This document shows positions 62,231 through 64,000 of a DNA stretch of 64,000 nt, piece after piece. The notes below the pieces were generated by a model. That model was not told where the DNA came from. It saw nothing but the letters and a program-made list of their open reading frames with translations, and did no database searches. The position numbers and the translations under genes were made by a program. How positions within the stretch are numbered: position 1 is the stretch's first letter; every line of letters starts with the position of its first letter. This DNA comes from Oceanicola sp. (lineage in GTDB: Bacteria; Pseudomonadota; Alphaproteobacteria; Rhodobacterales; Rhodobacteraceae). The DNA lies in assembly GCA_022447275.1 (NCBI GenBank), contig JAKVBK010000011.1, forward strand, positions 20,962 to 84,961. The letters are read 5' to 3'.

Positions 62231-63334
62231 TCAGGCCATTCCGCCATCCACAAGCCGCTTGGCAAGTGTGGCATAGGCCTGCGCGGCCGGGCCATCGCCT
62301 AGCGCAATCGGGGTGCCCCCATCGCCAGCCAGCCGGGTTTCCAGCTCAAGAGGCAGCGCCCCTAGGAAGGGCAGATCCAGCCGATGCGCCTCTTCGGCCA
62401 CCCCGCCATGCCCAAACAGATGCGCCTCATGGCCACATTCGGGGCAGATATAGGTCGACATATTCTCGATCATCCCGAGGACAGGCGTATTCAGCTTGCC
62501 AAACATATCCAGCGCCTTGCGTGCATCCAGCAGCGCCACATCCTGCGGCGTCGACACAACGATTGCCCCAGTAACCTGACTGCGTTGGCACAAGGTCAAT
62601 TGCACATCCCCGGTGCCGGGAGGCAAATCGACGATCAGAACATCAAGTTCACCCCAACGCACCTGCCCCAGCATCTGCTGTAGGGCGCCCATCAGCATCG
62701 GCCCGCGCCACACCACGGCCTGATCGGGGTCCAGCATGAAGCCAATCGACATCAACGTGACCCCATGGGCCGTGAGTGGCTCGATAATCTTGCCATCGGG
62801 TGAAGCGGGCCGTTTGTTGACCCCCATCATTCGGGGTTGGGAGGGGCCGTAGATATCAGCATCCAGCAGCCCGACCCGCCGCCCCTGCCGCGCCAAAGCA
62901 ACAGCCAGGTTGGACGAGACGGTCGACTTGCCAACCCCGCCCTTGCCCGAGCCAATGGCCAAGATCCGATCCACACCGGAGGGCTTGCTGGGCGTATCGG
63001 CCTGAGGCTTTGGATGACGCCCAATCTTGAGGCTGGGCGGCGCGCCCTTTTCCCCAGAGGGCGCTGGCTTGGCAGCCGCCGGTGCGGGGCCATGGGCTGT
63101 GAGCATCGCGGAAACCCGCGTGACACCGGGCAATGCTTCGGCCACGCGCTGCGCCTCGGCCCGCACAGGCTCGAGCAGGCGTGCTGCGTCCGCCGTTTCC
63201 GCTTCGATCACAAAACTCGCAACCCCGTCAGCAGACAGGGACACCGCGCGCAGCATGTCCTTGCTGGCCAAGGTTGCCCCATCAGGCAAGGCAACTTGCC
63301 CCAATGCCGCGGCGAGTTCTTGCCTGGATGCCAT
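62231..63334 (-). CDS. Mrp/ApbC family iron-sulfur carrier ATPase
   Basis: A 367-residue P-loop ATPase. The deviant Walker A motif is [17 protein letters not shown], after a DUF59-like N-terminal domain (about 1-90) and a Pro-rich linker. The C-terminal CPECG cysteine pair binds a bridging [4Fe-4S] cluster. It delivers clusters to target enzymes. The ATG at 63334 has a GGCAGGAG site. It is convergent with the SHMT-like gene. Confidence 0.95.
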   Translation of the reverse strand: MASRQELAAALGQVALPDGATLASKDMLRAVSLSADGVASFVIEAETADAARLLEPVRAEAQRVAEALPGVTRVSAMLTAHGPAPAAAKPAPSGEKGAPPSLKIGRHPKPQADTPSKPSGVDRILAIGSGKGGVGKSTVSSNLAVALARQGRRVGLLDADIYGPSQPRMMGVNKRPASPDGKIIEPLTAHGVTLMSIGFMLDPDQAVVWRGPMLMGALQQMLGQVRWGELDVLIVDLPPGTGDVQLTLCQRSQVTGAIVVSTPQDVALLDARKALDMFGKLNTPVLGMIENMSTYICPECGHEAHLFGHGGVAEEAHRLDLPFLGALPLELETRLAGDGGTPIALGDGPAAQAYATLAKRLVDGGMA

Positions 63335-63653
63335 CTCCTGCCCCTTGTGCTCGTGATCGCCCGGCGCATCCGGGCATCCAATCCTCATGTGGGTTGCCCT
63401 TGCATATCTGCAAGTCAGCAAGAGCGCCAGCATGACGAGCGCAACCTGCAGGCCACAGAAAGCCAGAAGGGCCCATGCAAATGCCGCATGGCAGCAATGC
63501 TTAACTCATCATTGTGCGCTTGCAGTATTTTTTTTATATCAAACGGTCAAAATATATACTTAGGTATATAGCCCCTTCAAAGTTCGCACTGCGTATCGGT
63601 CCGCCTTTGGTGGGGTCGCCGGTACGGGTTTGCCCAAGGAAGAGTAGAGCCCG
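63335..63653. other. Intergenic region upstream of Mrp and of the partial gene
   Basis: 319 bp without a gene. The middle (63515-63570) is markedly AT-rich and holds an inverted repeat TATATAC/GTATATA (63553-63559 with 63564-63570). It probably contains the promoter for the gene starting at 63654 and for the Mrp gene. Confidence 0.6.
63553..63570. promoter_or_regulatory. AT-rich inverted repeat upstream of partial gene
   Basis: Perfect 7-bp arms TATATAC and GTATATA separated by 4 nt. It lies in an AT-rich island about 85 bp before the ATG at 63654 and may be an operator or part of a promoter. Short AT palindromes also arise by chance. Confidence 0.35.
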
Positions 63654-64000
63654 ATGGCCCGTTTGGATCTTGTCTTGGGGACGCCTCAACAGGCGCAATC
63701 GGCCCTGACAGAAGACATGTTTGGCGCAAACTATGTCTACGACTACGAGCGGATCGGGGATTTGCCGTGGGCGCGCTTTGACGAACTCATCGACCAGCTT
63801 GGCTCCACCACCCTGCGTTATCCCGGTGGCAACGCGGTCGAGACGCGTTTCAACTATCTCGATCCGAACTCAAGCGTAGATCTTGCCGGCCGGCCAGTGA
63901 TGGGCATGGACGATTTCATTTCCTGGGCCGGTGCCAACGGGATCAGCCCAACGATCCTTCTGCCCACCAAGCCGTTCCTGCCCTCGGAATCCCACGCCTT
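63654..64000 (+). CDS. N-terminal fragment of a glycosidase-like barrel protein
   Basis: 115 codons are visible before the window ends. It starts MARLDLVLGTPQQAQSALTE and contains FGANYVYDYERIGD, then FDELIDQLGSTTLRYPGGNAVETRFNYLDPN. The FDELI...LRYPGGN pattern resembles the first strands of (alpha/beta)8 glycoside hydrolases such as arabinofuranosidases, and similar N-termini occur on secreted RTX-type proteins. No signal peptide is visible. AAGGAAGAG lies 8 nt upstream. The family is not certain. Confidence 0.7.
   Translation, partial: MARLDLVLGTPQQAQSALTEDMFGANYVYDYERIGDLPWARFDELIDQLGSTTLRYPGGNAVETRFNYLDPNSSVDLAGRPVMGMDDFISWAGANGISPTILLPTKPFLPSESHA

Overview
The window is 64 kb of GC-rich, densely packed chromosome from an alphaproteobacterium, almost certainly a member of the Rhodobacterales (Roseobacter/Rhodobacter group). 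The evidence is the cytochrome oxidase block ctaC-cyoE-small membrane gene-ctaG-ctaE-SURF1 followed by thrC, an M16 peptidase and a GNAT gene, the compact dcw cluster headed by a long mraZ leader, the tldD-ctaC neighbourhood, and an alphaproteobacterial type A RNase P RNA. I see no insertion sequence, prophage, CRISPR array, tRNA or rRNA. This is core-genome sequence with a few accessory insertions.

Layout. 1-3.2 kb: a truncated SulP transporter (minus), then a purine-salvage operon (mtnP, a small exported protein, apt). 3.2-9.7 kb: a minus-strand run with a GlcD-type flavin dehydrogenase, a secreted metallo-beta-lactamase-fold protein, GNAT, M16 peptidase, thrC and SURF1. 10-13.7 kb: aa3 oxidase structural and assembly genes on minus, with two internal intrinsic terminators. 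13.9-19.6 kb: tldD, dprA and topA on plus. 19.8-22.2 kb: scoA, a LOV-domain blue-light histidine kinase and scoB in one operon; this is the most striking feature. 22.3-31 kb: HDAC-like deacetylase, glutathione peroxidase, NUDIX, DUF1178, SDR, EamA exporter, YebC, SLC13 permease and a YmdB-like phosphoesterase. 31-37 kb: an orphan membrane protein, folate cyclo-ligase, MgtE, guanine deaminase, and a TetR/alpha-beta hydrolase pair with a palindromic operator between them. 37-44.5 kb: 8-oxoguanine-deaminase-like amidohydrolase, HisN-type phosphatase, XRE regulator, quinone oxidoreductase, LysR, DUF1127, Bax-inhibitor-1 protein and GNAT. 44.5-50.5 kb: rpmG, rnpB, a cell-wall amidase, a lipoprotein, gatA-gatC, a ceramidase-family protein, a UPF0173 hydrolase and tadA. 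50.6-60.3 kb: a pseudouridine synthase, then SDR-mraY-murF-murE-ftsI-ftsL-rsmH-mraZ. 60.3-64 kb: the mraZ leader, an SHMT-like PLP enzyme, Mrp/ApbC and the start of an unidentified protein.

Functional themes. mtnP releases adenine that apt converts to AMP, and a guanine deaminase and an 8-oxoguanine-deaminase-like enzyme add purine catabolism. The oxidase block carries the copper (Cox11), heme (CyoE) and SURF1 assembly factors beside subunits II and III, but no subunit I. The dcw cluster is a single translationally coupled minus-strand operon. Its roughly 600-bp upstream region holds a strong intrinsic terminator before mraZ, an arrangement matching the UpsM leader sRNA of Rhodobacter sphaeroides. 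The scoA-LOV kinase-scoB operon, with an inverted repeat bracketing the scoA start, suggests a link between blue light and ketone-body/acetoacetate metabolism. That link is inference and has not been tested.
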